A stretch of 64,000 nucleotides of DNA from Linyphia triangularis (GCA_963978545.1 OZ021729.1:13592001-13656000), one strand, 5' to 3'; numbered from the stretch's first letter, positions 1-13,970 are shown. Numbers and translations are program-made. Notes: generated by a model from the sequence alone, not told the origin.

Positions 1-3000
1 ATTCACTAATATAAAAGTTCCATTGGTTTTTACCTTAAAAGGTTAACAACCAGCACTTACGGTTTTTGGCTGTTTAAATACCGTTAAAGTTTCCAAACTC
101 ATCTTAAAAATTTACTAAAAAAATTGTAACTTGTCTCCGAAAATTAATGTATTATGACGTTTTGAGACGAAAAAAACCCATTTGATTTTTATATCATTCA
201 TTAACTGTAACTGTGATCAGAATATCTGTGATGATACAATACGGACACATTGATAAAAACAAATTATTGTTTAATTCAAGCATTACTTTAAACTTAAAGT
301 TAATAATCACTCAATACTTCAATGTTCCTTTGATCATCCTAAAACGAATTTTAAATATTTATAAAATAACCGTAAGGTGAATTTTATGTACAAAATCCAT
401 ATTTTTAAATAAAATTTCGAATTATTCGAAAACGAAAGTATTTTTATAGTTTGACTCTTCTGAATTCGATGCATATACATCAATTAATACTTCAGTAATA
501 TTTATATGACTGGAGCATATTTTTCGCCAATAATTGTGCAAAAGGTAACTACTATTTATATATTATTCGATTAAGATTATTAAGTTTTTTTAGTTTGTTA
601 TTATAGCGTTATATCTTGTCGTTCAATGTGCTCTTTTATTTTTATGTGATTCATGTAATACTTGTTGTTATGTTATAAAATAATGAAAAAAAAAATAAGA
701 AACGCCGACCAAAGTGGAAGGCCAAGAAACAAAAAAAACAAACAAAAAAAATAATAATCAAGAATACAATGTTACTCCCGTTTGTTGAGTCATGACAATA
801 TTTAATAATTATTAAGTCTACTTAGTTAACAACAATTATGAAAAAAAAAAAAAGTAATTACATTCTAGATTATGAATCTGCTGAGATACTATAGAAAGTA
901 GATATGCAGTTATTTATTTTTAATATTCGTTTTTTTCTTGGTGTTTAGGTTACGTGTTTTACAGCTGGTTTCCAAGTGATTATTGGTCCAAAATCTAATT
1001 ATGAAATTAACGTTTCTCTAAAGTAGAATAAAACTGAAAGAAAAAAAAATATATATAAATGTATTCGTTATCCGACAATCTAAAAAATATACATATAATC
1101 ATTCCACATTGTAAATGTTTTGATTTTCATTGCACAGATTAAATTTTGCATAGGCAATTGCATACTCGTAGTTTTTAGACCAACTTAGAAATTCGTTACC
1201 ATTTAGTTACAAATTTATCTATTTTAATTATTAAACAAAGGTAGTAGAAACCTACCTTTTGAATTGCGGGTTACAATCAACAAATCGTCAATCTAAAATA
1301 TATGCATTAACAAAGAAACTCATGAAGAAATATTGTTTTATTTTGAAAGGATTGCTTGCAGTCACCAATATTGGTATTTTGAACACTATTTCGAATTAAC
1401 CATTAAAAAATTTCAAAGTAACCTCAGTGGGTGAGTATTTCGATAATAAAATACTGACACAGTTTGATTCTAATCTTCAAAGTCATAATTTTCAAAAAAA
1501 AAAAAAAAAAAAAAAAAAAGAAGCATTTTTACAATATAATTAACTGAGTTTTTTACTAAGGCTTAAATAACAATCCCTGTGATTACTTGACTGGTCTTAA
1601 ATGCTCCGAGGCTTATAGTCTCAATTCAGCTGACCTGTCTCGTATTTTTAAGACGACTTTTGCCCTGCTTGGCAATTCACTTTTGAGTAACTGTGCTGAT
1701 GTTCCACGACGGAAGCAGACATTAAGGTAACAAAATTCTGGAATCCTGTCTGATGGCTGGGAATGGCCTTTTTCGTGCCACCACCGTTGCCCGCCCGTCT
1801 ATTAAAGATCGAAAACTACGCTTTCTTGATCCTACGGAACCACACGCGCATTTACGAAATTTAAACTATAATTTAAAAATTCGACGCCATACGTTTTACT
1901 TTCGTTACTGCTTCCTGAAAGACATGACGCACAGTTGCTCATAAAACACAAGCAGGATAGTCTCGAACCCCCACTAAATTTACACGTCTTCACCAATGCC
2001 AATTAAGTCGGCCGAAGAGAACATATAAACCAATGTCTTGTACGGAGATCTGAAAAGAAAAAAAAGCAGCCATGGAATCAGATCAGCAAACCACTCCAGA
2101 TTATAGGTGGTGTCCATCAAGGCTGAACTATCTTCAGCTCGATGCTATGGTTCAGCCTCGAATGGTCATGGACGATACCCATCAGCAGGGAATACAGAAC
2201 CATGTTTTAGCTCGATGCCCTGGTTCTGATCTTGAAACCATTTTCAGTATATGAACCTCCCGAATCACAGCGACGACAGTGTCGGACATCCTTGAGTTAT
2301 GTACTGATAACGATACAGGTTGGCACTTTTTTTTGCCAATTTTGGCAAAAAAGCGGCACCCCCTCTGGACGGGGGATGCACCTTACAGAGTTTGGATAAG
2401 AGCAGCTCCACCTTCAGAATCGTGGAGCTCTCTATAGAAGCGGATAAATGGACCGCAAATACAGACTTCGTGCATACGAAAGATCTTTGGTGTTGATGAT
2501 TGACTAAATAAATGCACGCAAGTAGCGAACAAAACTCTTTTACAAAAAAAACTTCAAATAATACCTCAGGTCCCGAAGAGATGAAATGATTCTTCGTTTT
2601 CCATTTTCAAATGAATGCAATTCCCGGATATTGATTTGCAGTATTGGATACTTCGAACGATGCGCGAATGACTGGTTCTTGACAAGCACTCTGCGAGAGA
2701 GCGTATCTTCACAGCACTCATAGTTCGATCGCGGCTGGCAATCCGTAATGGCATGAGGAACGAACGCCATTCTTGAACGCCCGACAGTGGTTTTTGGAAC
2801 ACTTTTTATTTTCTGTTCTTTTTACGAGTTAAAAGTCCTGGTTTTTGAATCCTTCTTAACTCTTCGGGATCTTATGTATCAAGTGATCTGCGAGCGTTTC
2901 ATATACTGGTTTCACCTACTGAATTACTTCTAAGTTACCTCTAACTTGACGAAACGTCCTTTACTTAGAAGAAGAATTGTGAGTTTAGCAGATATTGCTT

Positions 3001-4962
3001 ACGACTTTTTGAAGCTTGTCTTTTTAAGTTCCTACGACTTGACGAGCTCTCATTATTGCGGCGGGAAAATAAAGTTTCAATACTTTAACGAACGTCGCTG
3101 ACATCATCATCAACTGACTTCAGTTACTTACATTTAGGAACGCAACTATTGGAGTCTGGAAGCACTTTCTTCAGAATTTGGCGTTACGCCTGATGAAACT
3201 TGCTGACATTGGTATAAATGAATGTTTTATTAGAAACTCAGTTAATAAAATTGTCTTGAAGAGTAAATATTTTTTAACACTCATGTAGGGGTTAACAACT
3301 CTTCTAATCTGCAATAACAGTGTCTGTGGTAAAAGATGCCGATTGCAACAAAGCAAACATAATTTTTACCAGTAGTGGTAAGTTTGCTTTTCAAAATTTG
3401 TCCATAAATGCATTTTAATTTAATAAAATAATTGTAAGAAATTCAGATCCTCATCCATGTCAAAAGACATCTGTGAGAAATGAGTTTTGAAAGTTAAAAA
3501 CATTGATTTGAGGACTGCAAGTTTTCTTTGAATTAACCAAACTCTTTCACAAGCTTTTGTTGTTCACCACAAAACACAGATGTAATCTGCTTAGCAATAT
3601 TTCATTTTTATTTAAATTCTTTGTTTCTAAAAACTTTACACTATTCATTACAGTAAACACTTATATGATATTTACATATATTGTAGCACAAAAATGAGAT
3701 TATTCCACTTTAGAATATTTCTTGGACTTAAACAGTGACTTTTAAAGTCAAAGTTAAAGCAAAATTAGAACGATCTTTGGTTTGATCTTGTGCAATGATA
3801 AAAAAATGTTGTACATAAAGGACTTAATGCCTGCAATAGTGTATAAAATTTGAGAGTATTTAATTCTTGTACTGAAATTTTGTTTTATTTATTTTATCAT
3901 TTACAATATTCCTAAAACTTGCGAATATTTGGTTTCAATTTCTTTCGAATTAAAGTCAGTAATTGAATATTGTATACTAAATACATGACATAACAAATGC
4001 GTGAAAACTAATAAGAATAAAAAAAAAAAGGTTTATTTTATTTCTAAAGTTTATTTCATTTATGCTTTTATTATACTATATTTTAAGTAAATATCATTTT
4101 CATAAAAATGTATTTTTAATTGATTGTAAACTTACTACTTCGTTTCATGTTTTTTATGATTACATTATTAAGTATGTATTGCATTTCCATTATCATTTAC
4201 TAATTGTTTCCATGAATTTTATTCATTTTCATGTAGATGAAATTTTATTTGCTGTTTTCATTAAATTTCTTTCCATTAAAAATGTCTTCATTTATTGACT
4301 TAACGCGACGACTTGACTGCTTTTAAAAATATTCAGAAACAGCCAATGTAATATTAAAATACAATTATTATATCGTACTTTAAAATGTATAAACTGTTTG
4401 CGAATTTTGAAATATTCGAATTTTTTTAATCTCGCTCCAGTAAAGAGAGTAAGCAACGAACACTATACATTATACATATCCTTCATTTCTTGAAGTAAAT
4501 TAATAAATTTTAAATTTTTAAAGAATATTAAAATTTAATTTTTCTTTAATTGAAACAAGCCTTTTTGCTTTAAAACTTATAAAAATCCAACGATCCTTAT
4601 AGAATATTCACGAGCACACACATTTTAGATTGACTCTTCCTCTTATTTTACTAATCCAATAAATAAGTACTGATATTTAATTTAACATTTTACAAAAAAT
4701 AATTAGGAGAAAGGTTATTGCGGAATTTGATACGTCAGTAAACATCATACAGAAATTAAAACAAAATATTTGAGAAATACGAATATATATAATATAAAAC
4801 AAAACATTTTTTCGAATACCAAATTGTCGAAAACCAGTGATATTCAACAGACCGTTAAATGTTTTTTGTAGTCTTTCATTGCAAGATTGGAGTCTGTAGA
4901 AGTCAGAGGCACTCACTATGGTTACAAGCAAACAGTATTAAGGATAAGGTTTAGAAACATTA
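1..4962. other. Intergenic, no gene recognised
   Basis: AT-rich sequence downstream of the CRIP gene. Slightly GC-richer stretches at 1600-2480 and 2540-2800 have short open frames on both strands but no recognisable domain, splice pattern or codon signal. A few poly(A/T) tracts (for example near 1494-1519) are present. Nothing else is supported. Confidence 0.5.
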
Positions 4963-5616
4963 TAGACTGAGAGGCGACTGCAATTTTAGACCCCATCGAA
5001 CATCATTCTGAATTTTTTATAGAATTTAAAGAAAAGAGATTACGAATCCATAGGTCTGCCTTGCCAAAAATGACCGAAACTGGTCAAAAATCTAAGTTGA
5101 ACTAAATACAATTGCCAAATGTGCCATAATTTGCCAAATAAGGAGCATTTTTTTTTTTTTTTTTTTTTGTAACCCTTACTCTTTAATTTTCAATTAAGAA
5201 GGTTGCAGACGATTTAGATATCTGGTGACGGTCTACTTGCATCTATTAAAAGGGAGCTAAGTTGGCAAAAAATATTACGTCACTTATGACTTAACTGATG
5301 TCGCCAATTTGGCTTACTTTTAAAAGATACAAGTTTTCCTAGCCAGAGATCAGAAATCGTTTGCGCTTTTTCGCATTGAAAATCAAAATGCAGTGGGTTG
5401 TCAAACGAAAAGGTTTGTTATCTTTTTGGCAAGTTATGACATATTTGGTAATCGGATTTTAGTTCAACTCATTCCAAGTCAATTTTTGATCAGTTTCGGC
5501 CATTTTTGCCACGGCAGATCAGGGGATACGCCTAACCTACTCACTTTTCTTCAATTTCTATAAAAAATTCAGAATGATGTTCGATGGGATCCAAAAATTG
5601 CAGTCGCCTCGGACTA
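4963..5616. mobile_element. Foldback DNA transposon, family F1, copy 1
   Basis: Ends are TAGACTGAGAGGCGACTGCA on the left and its degraded reverse complement on the right. The two halves are inverted copies of each other over most of the element (about 300-bp arms). It is flanked by the 3-bp direct repeat TTA (4960-4962 and 5617-5619). No transposase is encoded, so it is a non-autonomous MITE-like element. Further copies are at 10858, 25381 and 30693. Confidence 0.88.
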
Positions 5617-5949
5617 TTAGGAAGAGTGGAAATTTTTTTCATAAAGGATTCCTATTGAATGAAAGTACAAGTAATGAAAACAGTTATTAGGGTTCATTAC
5701 ATTTGCAAAATTGATAACACCCCAATTTTATATTTATTCACTATATCTTAACTCTTCCCAAAAGATGGATTGGTCAAAATATACTATTGGTTTGGTACAC
5801 AGTTCCCACCTACAAGATGCTTATAATACATGCCTCAGTGAAAATGAAAATATATTTTCAACTAATAACAATTTTCAAAGATTTTTTCATAGAATCTTTA
5901 TAACATATACAAATTAAATAACTATTTTAAAAATAAGTATCAAAAGATA

Positions 5950-5955
5950 TTTATT
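5950..5955 (-). terminator. Poly(A) signal of the CRIP-type gene
   Basis: AATAAA on the minus strand (TTTATT on plus), about 90 bases past the TAA stop of the CRIP-type gene. It is the first canonical hexamer in the 3' untranslated region, so cleavage is expected near 5925-5940. No transcript evidence is available. Confidence 0.6.
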
Positions 5956-6043
5956 CAAAGATTTTCTAATTTAGTTTAATAGATTAAAATGTATTATACA
6001 AAAAATAGGTGTCCTAACAGGAATAACATAGAAAACTGTGAAT

Positions 6044-6087
6044 TTATTTAGCATATTTGAAGCTTTCGGTTCCACCCCGTCCGAAAC
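6044..6087 (-). CDS. CRIP-type LIM protein, coding exon 4 (C-terminus)
   Basis: Last coding exon of a four-exon single-LIM gene. It supplies residues 65 (split Gly) to 78, FGRGGTESFKYAK, then TAA. The G-F-G-R-G-G-T-E-S tail after the LIM domain is the hallmark of the cysteine-rich intestinal protein (CRIP) family. The acceptor is a pyrimidine run ending in CAG at 6088-6090, and the entry phase (two bases completing a Gly codon) matches the single G left by exon 3. The untranslated tail runs toward a poly(A) signal about 90 bases beyond the stop. The exon is far too short to be found as an open frame; it was recognised by family similarity and phase. Confidence 0.93.
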
Positions 6088-6154
6088 CTGAAAGAGAAAT
6101 ATAGTTTCATTGACAAATTTGATATGTTACATTTATGAAATCATTTATAGTCAC

Positions 6155-6385
6155 TAACTACAACTTCGGGATAGTTTATAAGTGGTTTTTATTGAAGCCA
6201 ATTGAATACTGTCCCTCATCTATGCTATGATTACATACCACAGATGAGGGACAGTATTCAAGTTGCACATGGTTAGAAACAGGTTTGAACCAGTTTGGGG
6301 GAAGTTGCAAATACATTTCTATAGGGCGATTGTTAAGCGTTCTTCGACTTTAAGTCATTAACTAAGCAAGCACTATTCAGAAGTT
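6155..6385. repeat. Dispersed repeat with 20-bp perfect hairpin
   Basis: Related to sequence at about 16064-16290 (shared strings around CAATTGAATACT, CAGTTTGGGGG, GATTGTTAAG, GCACTATTCAG). Within it TTGAATACTGTCCCTCATCT (6202-6221) pairs perfectly with 6242-6261 across a 20-base loop. It lies in the last CRIP intron. Confidence 0.6.
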
Positions 6386-6552
6386 ATAGATAGAGATCGT
6401 ATTTACAGCTTATCATCCATAGTATGAAAGTTAGTCATTAACATATAAAATAGTTTAAATGAAACCAAAAAATTTAGAGTGTGAGACCTAGAAAATATTG
6501 AGATTTACGTTTTAATTTTATTGTAATAGAGTACTTTTTAATTACGATATCA

Positions 6553-7083
<531 letters not shown>

Positions 7084-7282
7084 AAGTTGCAGATGTTTTA
7101 CAAAACTCTGATAAATAAATATGATTCATGAATGATTATTGGTCAAAAGGCCTATTCATAAGGGAATGATTGAATCTTTTTATTTTTGAAATATTGTAAA
7201 ATAATGCTAGAAGGAATAAGTTTATAAGATACTCAGTGAACTCAATATTAATGGATATTATTTAGCAAAAAAATTAAAATAC

Positions 7283-7340
7283 CTCCAGGTCCAAAAAGAG
7301 CTCCATAGCACGGTGTGTTACAGTATGGCTTTCCTTCATG
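7283..7340 (-). CDS. CRIP-type LIM protein, coding exon 3
   Basis: Encodes residues 46-64, [19 protein letters not shown], plus the first base of the next Gly. It contains the last two zinc ligands, Cys52 and Cys56, in the CRIP-type C-x3-C arrangement followed by the conserved aromatic/FGP segment. The acceptor is TTTGCAG and the donor G|gtattt. Vertebrate CRIP1 has FGPKGFG where this protein reads FGPGGFG, a conservative-looking departure outside the zinc sites. The flanking last intron holds about 500 bp of AAAT microsatellite. Confidence 0.93.
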
Positions 7341-7620
7341 CTGCAAATAATATATATATTTTATATGAAATATTATAATATAAATTTTCCATTAATAAAT
7401 ATCAAGGAACTATAATAAAAGGGGCTTCTAATTAAACATCGCTTACTCAGAGATGGTTAGAGACTTTTCTAATCGATGAACTTCAAAAAAATTGGTATTT
7501 TTTTTTTTAATGAGACAAAGAAGATACTTTGCTTGAATGTAAAAGCAATATCTGTTCAAAATGTTGCTACAATGTGAATGTGTGGTGAATTCAGAACATG
7601 TGAAGGGTGGTTCATGTTTT

Positions 7621-7761
7621 ATAAGGAAGATTGAGAGTGAAAGAGAGGAGAAAGAAAGAAGAGTGAAGAGCGAGAGCAGATAGGATAGAAAGGGAGAGAG
7701 AAAGAAAAAAATGAGAAATTAAAGAGATAGGTAAGGGATCGAGAAAGAGATGAGAGAGAGA

Positions 7762-7793
<32 letters not shown>
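7621..7793. repeat. Purine-rich GA tract
   Basis: Almost uninterrupted purines on the plus strand ending in a pure GA dinucleotide run (about 7753-7792). Such tracts can form triplex structure. It lies in CRIP intron 2. Confidence 0.9.
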
Positions 7794-7796
<3 letters not shown>

Positions 7797-9251
7797 ATAT
7801 TAAGAAAAAAAAAATGCCAATAGTATATGATCATCTGTCATATAATTGTAGACCATTAACCATTTCTTTGTTAAAATTTAAAATATTTGTATGGATAAAA
7901 AAAATTCAAGAGACATTTAAGAAGTTTTTTTTTTGTATTTTTAAAGATCCTTTTCTCATGGTCTTTTGCAGTAGGCATGCTAAATGCTTTGAAGTTATGT
8001 TTATTAATGTAATCTTTAGACTGAACTAAACAAATGGTGCAGTTGAATAACGAATTATCTGTATGTTTCCTTAACTGAATTTCAAATTAAATAATTGGAC
8101 TTCAGATTATATTTTAAGGTGTATTTTTCTGAAGCAAATAGTACTTAATGTAACTTTGAATCCCACACAGCTCCCATAGGCTACAATGGTAATTTTAGGA
8201 TTTTTAATGTACTTTTTCTAATAAAATTATAAGATATATTGAATTGAAAATGTTATGGTTAAAAAAACATTGTATTTTAATTTTAAAATCAAGGTCGTTT
8301 TTAAATATACGGACTAATAGTTTAATTAATTTTTTTTGTTAAAAAATAATAATAATAATAATATATATATTTTTTAAAGTTTATGTTTAATAACTTTTTT
8401 TTTGTTGAATAAATATTTCTAAAAGCTTATGTTCAAGTAAGTAGAAATAATTAATGAATATACCAGTGTTTGAATTTTGTTTCTACCTCGAGAAAAGCTA
8501 GAAAAGGTAAATCTAGATCAAAATGTAGATCAAACATCAGAAACATGGTACTTAGAAGATCAAGTTTAAAATAAACAAATATAAGTATTCCAAAGTATTA
8601 TATATCATTGTAAACATCATAAATACCTCTATTTGAAACAAACAGTTAAAATCTCAAAATCAACTTTTTTATGATTTTCTATTCCTGGTTACCTCATTGA
8701 TTGCAACCAAATTAGGGCTACCAACGAGAAATAAATAAGAATTACTCTTCGTTTTCTTATCACTACTTCTCACAAATATAGCCTTAAAAACAATAAATAA
8801 CCCTACAAACTTTTTTTAATGAAAGAAATTTTCGAAACGGTATTGTGATAATAACTCACGATACCAAAAAAAAAAATTGACGATACTGTAAAGATATTAT
8901 TGGAATCTATAGACTTTGAACAAATATATCAAGAGGCCCAGATTTAATTAGTTTTATCAGTTTTCAGTACAACTGTACTATGTATTTTACGTGTTATAGT
9001 AGGTTGTTAAAGTTGAGTATTTAGGTTCGGTAAAAATCGTCACAGTGGAAAATTTCAGTTTGTGAAATAGTTTACGGGTTTGCGTCAGTTCAGTTTACCA
9101 TTTGATGTCAACATGTGGATCAGCCAACCATTTTATTAGAAATTCAATGAATATAAGAGTATTTTTTTTCCAGAAAAATTGTAAATGTGAAGATAGATTT
9201 TGTAAATATCATCACATCAATTAGTTTAAGAGGAACTCCTAGTAAGGGTAT

Positions 9252-9433
9252 GCCGATTAAACGGTATAGTGGCTAGCGTGCTAGCTTCTAGACGGCGAGG
9301 TTGCGGGTTCGAGTCCCGTGTTAGGCATAGGTGTTTGTAAATGTATGTTGGCTTGTCTAATAACGAATGTTTCGGCGCATTATAGCTCTCGTGTTGATGA
9401 CGGCGCCAGATAATCTGAAAACAACCAACCAAA
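9252..9433 (+). mobile_element. tRNA-derived SINE with intact 14-bp target duplication
   Basis: A tRNA-like head carries a box-A-like TGGCTAGCGTG and a consensus box B GGTTCGAGTCC, followed by an unrelated body ending in an AACCAACCAAA tail. It is flanked by the perfect 14-bp repeat CCTAGTAAGGGTAT at 9238-9251 and 9434-9447. Pol III transcription and LINE-mediated insertion are expected from the class. It sits in CRIP intron 2. Confidence 0.92.
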
Positions 9434-9455
9434 CCTAGTAAGGGTATAAACATAT

Positions 9456-10010
<555 letters not shown>

Positions 10011-10084
10011 TGCTCTACCTTCTGAGCGTCAAGGTAATGGGCAAACTTGTACAATTGTTTTCCATGCAGTAATTTTAAAATTGT

Positions 10085-10291
10085 ACTTTTGATTCAAATA
10101 TATATATATTTTTTAATTATTATTTATTTATTTTTGTTTTAAATGGGGTTTAAATTATCATCCTAATAAAAATATTTTATTTTAAATTTTATTTCAAAAT
10201 TTAGAAATGTTGTGCATTGCTGGAAAAACAGGGAATCAATGTACGTATGATAGGTCATAGACGTATGTATACGTCTATGACCCTCAGAGGG
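10085..10291. mobile_element. Half copy of piggyBac-like foldback family P2
   Basis: Resembles the right half of the element at 12417-12886: TTTTGTTTTAAATGG, then CATCCTAA, then AATATTTTATTTTAAA, then GTGCATTGCTGG. It ends CCCTCAGAGGG directly before TTAA at 10292-10295. The left half is missing or unrecognisable. Confidence 0.6.
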
Positions 10292-10857
10292 TTAAAACAA
10301 AGTCTACAATTACTCGGTTTCGATCTACTAGATTTCAGCGGAGGTGACTGATATTACATTAGGTCCGTGTTATGATGACTAGAGCTGAAGGGTTTTGTTT
10401 AAGCAGCATGTTTTTATAATTTTGTAAAGACCATTTTAGTAAAACATTCTTACATTATATTTTTAATAAAATTGGAATAATTACTTTTTCATGGACAGTT
10501 TACATCGTTAAAAATTATCAACCAAATATTTTGTGCGTAAATTTTCTTAGCTATGTCGAAATACTAAGAAAGGAAATGTTATTAAACGTTACAAGAAGTC
10601 AATACGTTAAACACTTTCAAAACAAAGGTTTCTGGAAAATAAAGACTTAGGCGAACCTCCAAATTTTCGTTTTGACTATACATTTGAATGTCATTGTTGG
10701 AAGACAAAATATTTTCCGTTTAAAGCATCGAAATTAAACTCTGGAAGTATTTTTTTTTTACATTAAAAATGTTCGTGTCGACCTGGGGAATATTCACTAA
10801 CTTAGGTATAAAAAACTCTGAATATATTTCTTGAACTCATAAAGTATCTGACCATTA

Positions 10858-11517
10858 TAATCCGAGCGGCTACTGCACGTTTAAATATCCCATCGAACAT
10901 CATTCTGAATTTCTTATAGGATGTAGATAAATGTTTGTAGATTATGAATGCACTGGTCTGCCGAGGCAAAAATATTCAAAAATCGATTTTGATTGAGTTG
11001 AACTAAATCCGATTGCCAAATATGTCATAACTTGCCAAATAATGAACATTCTTTTTTATGCGGTAACCCACTGCTCTTTTATTTTCAATGAGGAATAGTG
11101 CAAACGATATTTATTCTCTGGCGAAAAATACTTCCATCAATAAAAAGTCAGCCAAGTTGGCGATAAATAGTACGTCACTGCTTACGCAATATTTATTGTC
11201 AACTTGGCTGACTTTCAAACGATGAAAAATATTAGCGCAAAGAATGGCAACTTGTCTGCAGTTTTCTTAATTGAAAATTAAACAGTGGTGGGTTACCATA
11301 AAAAAAGATGCTCCTTCTTTGGCAAGTTATGACATATTTGGCAATCGGATTTAGTTCAACCAATTTAAAATGAATTTTTTAATAGTTTCAGCCATTTTTT
11401 CTCCAGCAGACCAAGGGACTCATGATCTACTAAAATTTTTCTACATTCTATATAAAAAAAAATAATTCAGTATGATGTTTGATTGGGTACCTGAACTTGC
11501 AATCGCCTCTCAGTCTA
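10858..11517. mobile_element. Foldback DNA transposon, family F1, copy 2
   Basis: Same family as the element at 4963, inside CRIP intron 2. The left end is diverged (TAATCCGAGCGGCTACTGCA) and the right end better preserved (CGCCTCTCAGTCTA). Flanking 3-bp duplication TTA at 10855-10857 and 11518-11520. Confidence 0.85.
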
Positions 11518-12416
11518 TTAAGACGTTTTTCTAATCCATTGAAGCTGTGATGTTGAATAAAACTTGTTGAAAAAATGTGACCTTTTCTTATTACTCAAAC
11601 GATATCTTTTGTTGAATTTTCCGTACAAATCTCCCAAATAAAAAGAATAAGTGAATATTTAAAGTTCGACTGGAAAGTAAAAATTCTAAAACGTATTTTC
11701 CAACCTTTATTGTAGAAAATAAAATTTCTGTTCAGTGAAACGTATTTCCGCAGGCCATAGGAATGAGATGCTCCAAAAGTTGCTGATTGTGAACATTTCA
11801 TTGGTCATTGCACTTTGAAGTTCTGGCTGATGCTACATAAATTTCGACATTTGGAAAACTGCTGACCACTTCGAATACCTTTTTCTCCTACGAACTAAAA
11901 ATAGAGCCTTTGGCGTTGAAGGAAAATACTCAGGGGCAAATTGATTGTTATTTTGCGATAAGAAAAAGGAATAAAAATTGCACTTAACTAAAATCTCATG
12001 TTAAAAAATTCTAGAAGTTGCTGTTTAAGAAATTGCAAGTAAGCACATGAACCGTATTTTATAACTAGATAGAATTAAATTGGGGAATAAATCTAGTTAA
12101 TATAAAAATTTGAAAACCATAAGGGTTTAGATGATTTAAAGTAAATGTGTCCTATATTTATCATTTTGCTTAGTTTGAACGATTCATATTCAAAACAGAT
12201 AACATGGATACCAAACGATTTTCATATTAACTTAAAAATTTTAAATTTTAAGCTTTCCATATAATATATGTTCCAGATAAAATAAAAATCAACAGATCAA
12301 AAACCTAACGTATAAAATTACAAAAATAAAATCAGTAGTGTCATTCAGTAGTGTTAAAAACAACGATTGCTATGTTTTTTGTTCTACAAGTCTTACAATA
12401 AAGCTGTACTATTTAA

Positions 12417-12886
12417 CACTCTGAGAATCATGGGCGTATATATACGTCCTTTGATCTTTAGATTTTCCAGCAATGCACAACATTTTTAAATTTATAAATA
12501 AAATTTTAAATAAAATATTTCTTAAATATTGTTATAAGGATGATAGTCTAAAACACATTTAAAACAAAATAAATAAAAAATCATTTATATTTATATATAA
12601 AAATAAATTATTTATTATTTATTTTGTTTTAAATGGGAATTAGGATAAGAGTCTAAAACACATTTAAAACAAAATAAATAAAAAAATAATTTATATATAT
12701 ATATATATATATGTATAAATTATTTCTTATATATTTTGTTTTAAATGGATTTTAGACTATCATCCTAAAAACAATATTTAAGAAATATATTATTTAAAAT
12801 TTTATTTATAAATTTAAAAATATTGTGTTATATATTGCCAGGAAAACAACTGTATAACTTCGCCCATTCTCTGGGTGCTCAGAGGG
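12417..12886. mobile_element. piggyBac-like foldback element, family P2
   Basis: Flanked by TTAA on both sides (12413-12416 and 12887-12890). Terminal inverted repeats CACTCTGAGAATCATGGGCG and its relative CGCCCATTCTCTGGGTGCTC-AGAGGG; the consensus end is CCCTCTGAG. The interior has two nested, inverted AT-rich blocks around AAAACAAAATAAATAAAAAA. The TTAA target and CCC start are typical of the piggyBac superfamily. No transposase. Confidence 0.78.
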
Positions 12887-13110
12887 TTAATTTGTGTAAA
12901 ATTAAATGAAATAGAAATAAAAAAATTCAGTTTTAATAGAATAAAAAATAAATCCTTTCTGTGGAAAGAAATAATAAGTATAGCACCAAACAAAAACGCA
13001 ATAACACATGAATGAAATTATTTACTATCACAGCTAATTAAAGAATGGAATAAATAAAAATGGATTAGAAGTACAAATTTATTATTGTAGTCAAGCCAAC
13101 TCTGTCTTAC

Positions 13111-13205
13111 TTCTGCGTGGGATCCAGGCGTAAGAGTTTTGCTGCATTTTTCACACCTTAAGCACCCACGATGCCAATCTTTACCCAGCGATGTCAGACG
13201 CTCAG
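13111..13205 (-). CDS. CRIP-type LIM protein, coding exon 2 (core of LIM domain)
   Basis: Encodes residues 14 (split Ala) to 45, running from [12 protein letters not shown] through the zinc ligands His25, Cys28, Cys31 and Cys34 to the SHAE segment. The string [10 protein letters not shown] is almost invariant in CRIP1 and related LIM proteins, so the identification is secure. Acceptor TTTAAAG, donor GAA|gtaaga. Entry phase 1 matches exon 1 and exit phase 0 matches exon 3. LIM domains bind two zinc ions and mediate protein-protein contacts, usually with actin-associated or nuclear partners. The partner of this protein cannot be read from the sequence. Confidence 0.95.
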
Positions 13206-13389
13206 CTTTAAAGAGAAATAAACATGTTGAAGCATTTATTTATAGTTTACAATAATAAAATTTTGGTCTTCAAATGTTATTTGGAATGGCATATGAAATA
13301 TGGTTTTAAATTTTTAATTAAATTAATGTCGATCTCGGTATATTATCATATTCAAATATTGCCATCTCTTTTTTTCATTACATTAAAAA

Positions 13390-13970
13390 TAGTGTAGGTA
13401 CTAGAGTTCAGTTGGGAAATTATGAATCTAAAATTAATTAAAAACTTAATTAGTTATTTTAACTATTAAAATAAAGTAAATAATAAAGTTCAGTGATGAA
13501 GGCTTATAAATATTTTTGTAATCATTTTGATTCTAACTATGAAACAGCTCATGAAAGGCTTATAAATTTTATAATTCAAATATTGACTAGTGGCTCTTTC
13601 AATAAATAAAATGATGTAGATATTAGAGTTCAGTTAAAAAATTATCGTTCAAAAATTAATTAAAAGCATTGCTTGGTTTTTTAATTTTTAAAATAAAGTG
13701 GATGATAAAATCAGTGACGAAGACTTAATTTTTTTTTTCTTCAAATATTACCAAGTGGTTCTTTCAATAAATTAAAAAAAAAAAAAAATGGTGTTTATAT
13801 TAGAGTGTTCAATTAAGAAATTATATATCCAAAATTAATTAAATACATTTCTTAGTTATTTTAACTATTTAAATAAAGTAGGTAATAAAGTTCAGTGACG
13901 TAGGCTTATAAATTTTTTTTGCAGTGATTTTGTCATTAACTATGAAACGTCTCATGAAAATAAAATGTAC
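13390..13970. repeat. Three diverged tandem copies of a ~200-bp unit
   Basis: Units begin near 13398, 13624 and 13803. They share TTAGAGTTCAGTT, AAAATTAATTAAA, AATAAAGTA and GTTCAGTGA-GAAGGCTTATAAA. The array lies in CRIP intron 1, just upstream of exon 2. Confidence 0.65.

Noticed and set aside
9252..9325. A genuine tRNA gene
   Set aside because: Box B is good, but the acceptor stem does not close convincingly, and the head is followed by a SINE body and flanked by a 14-bp target duplication.
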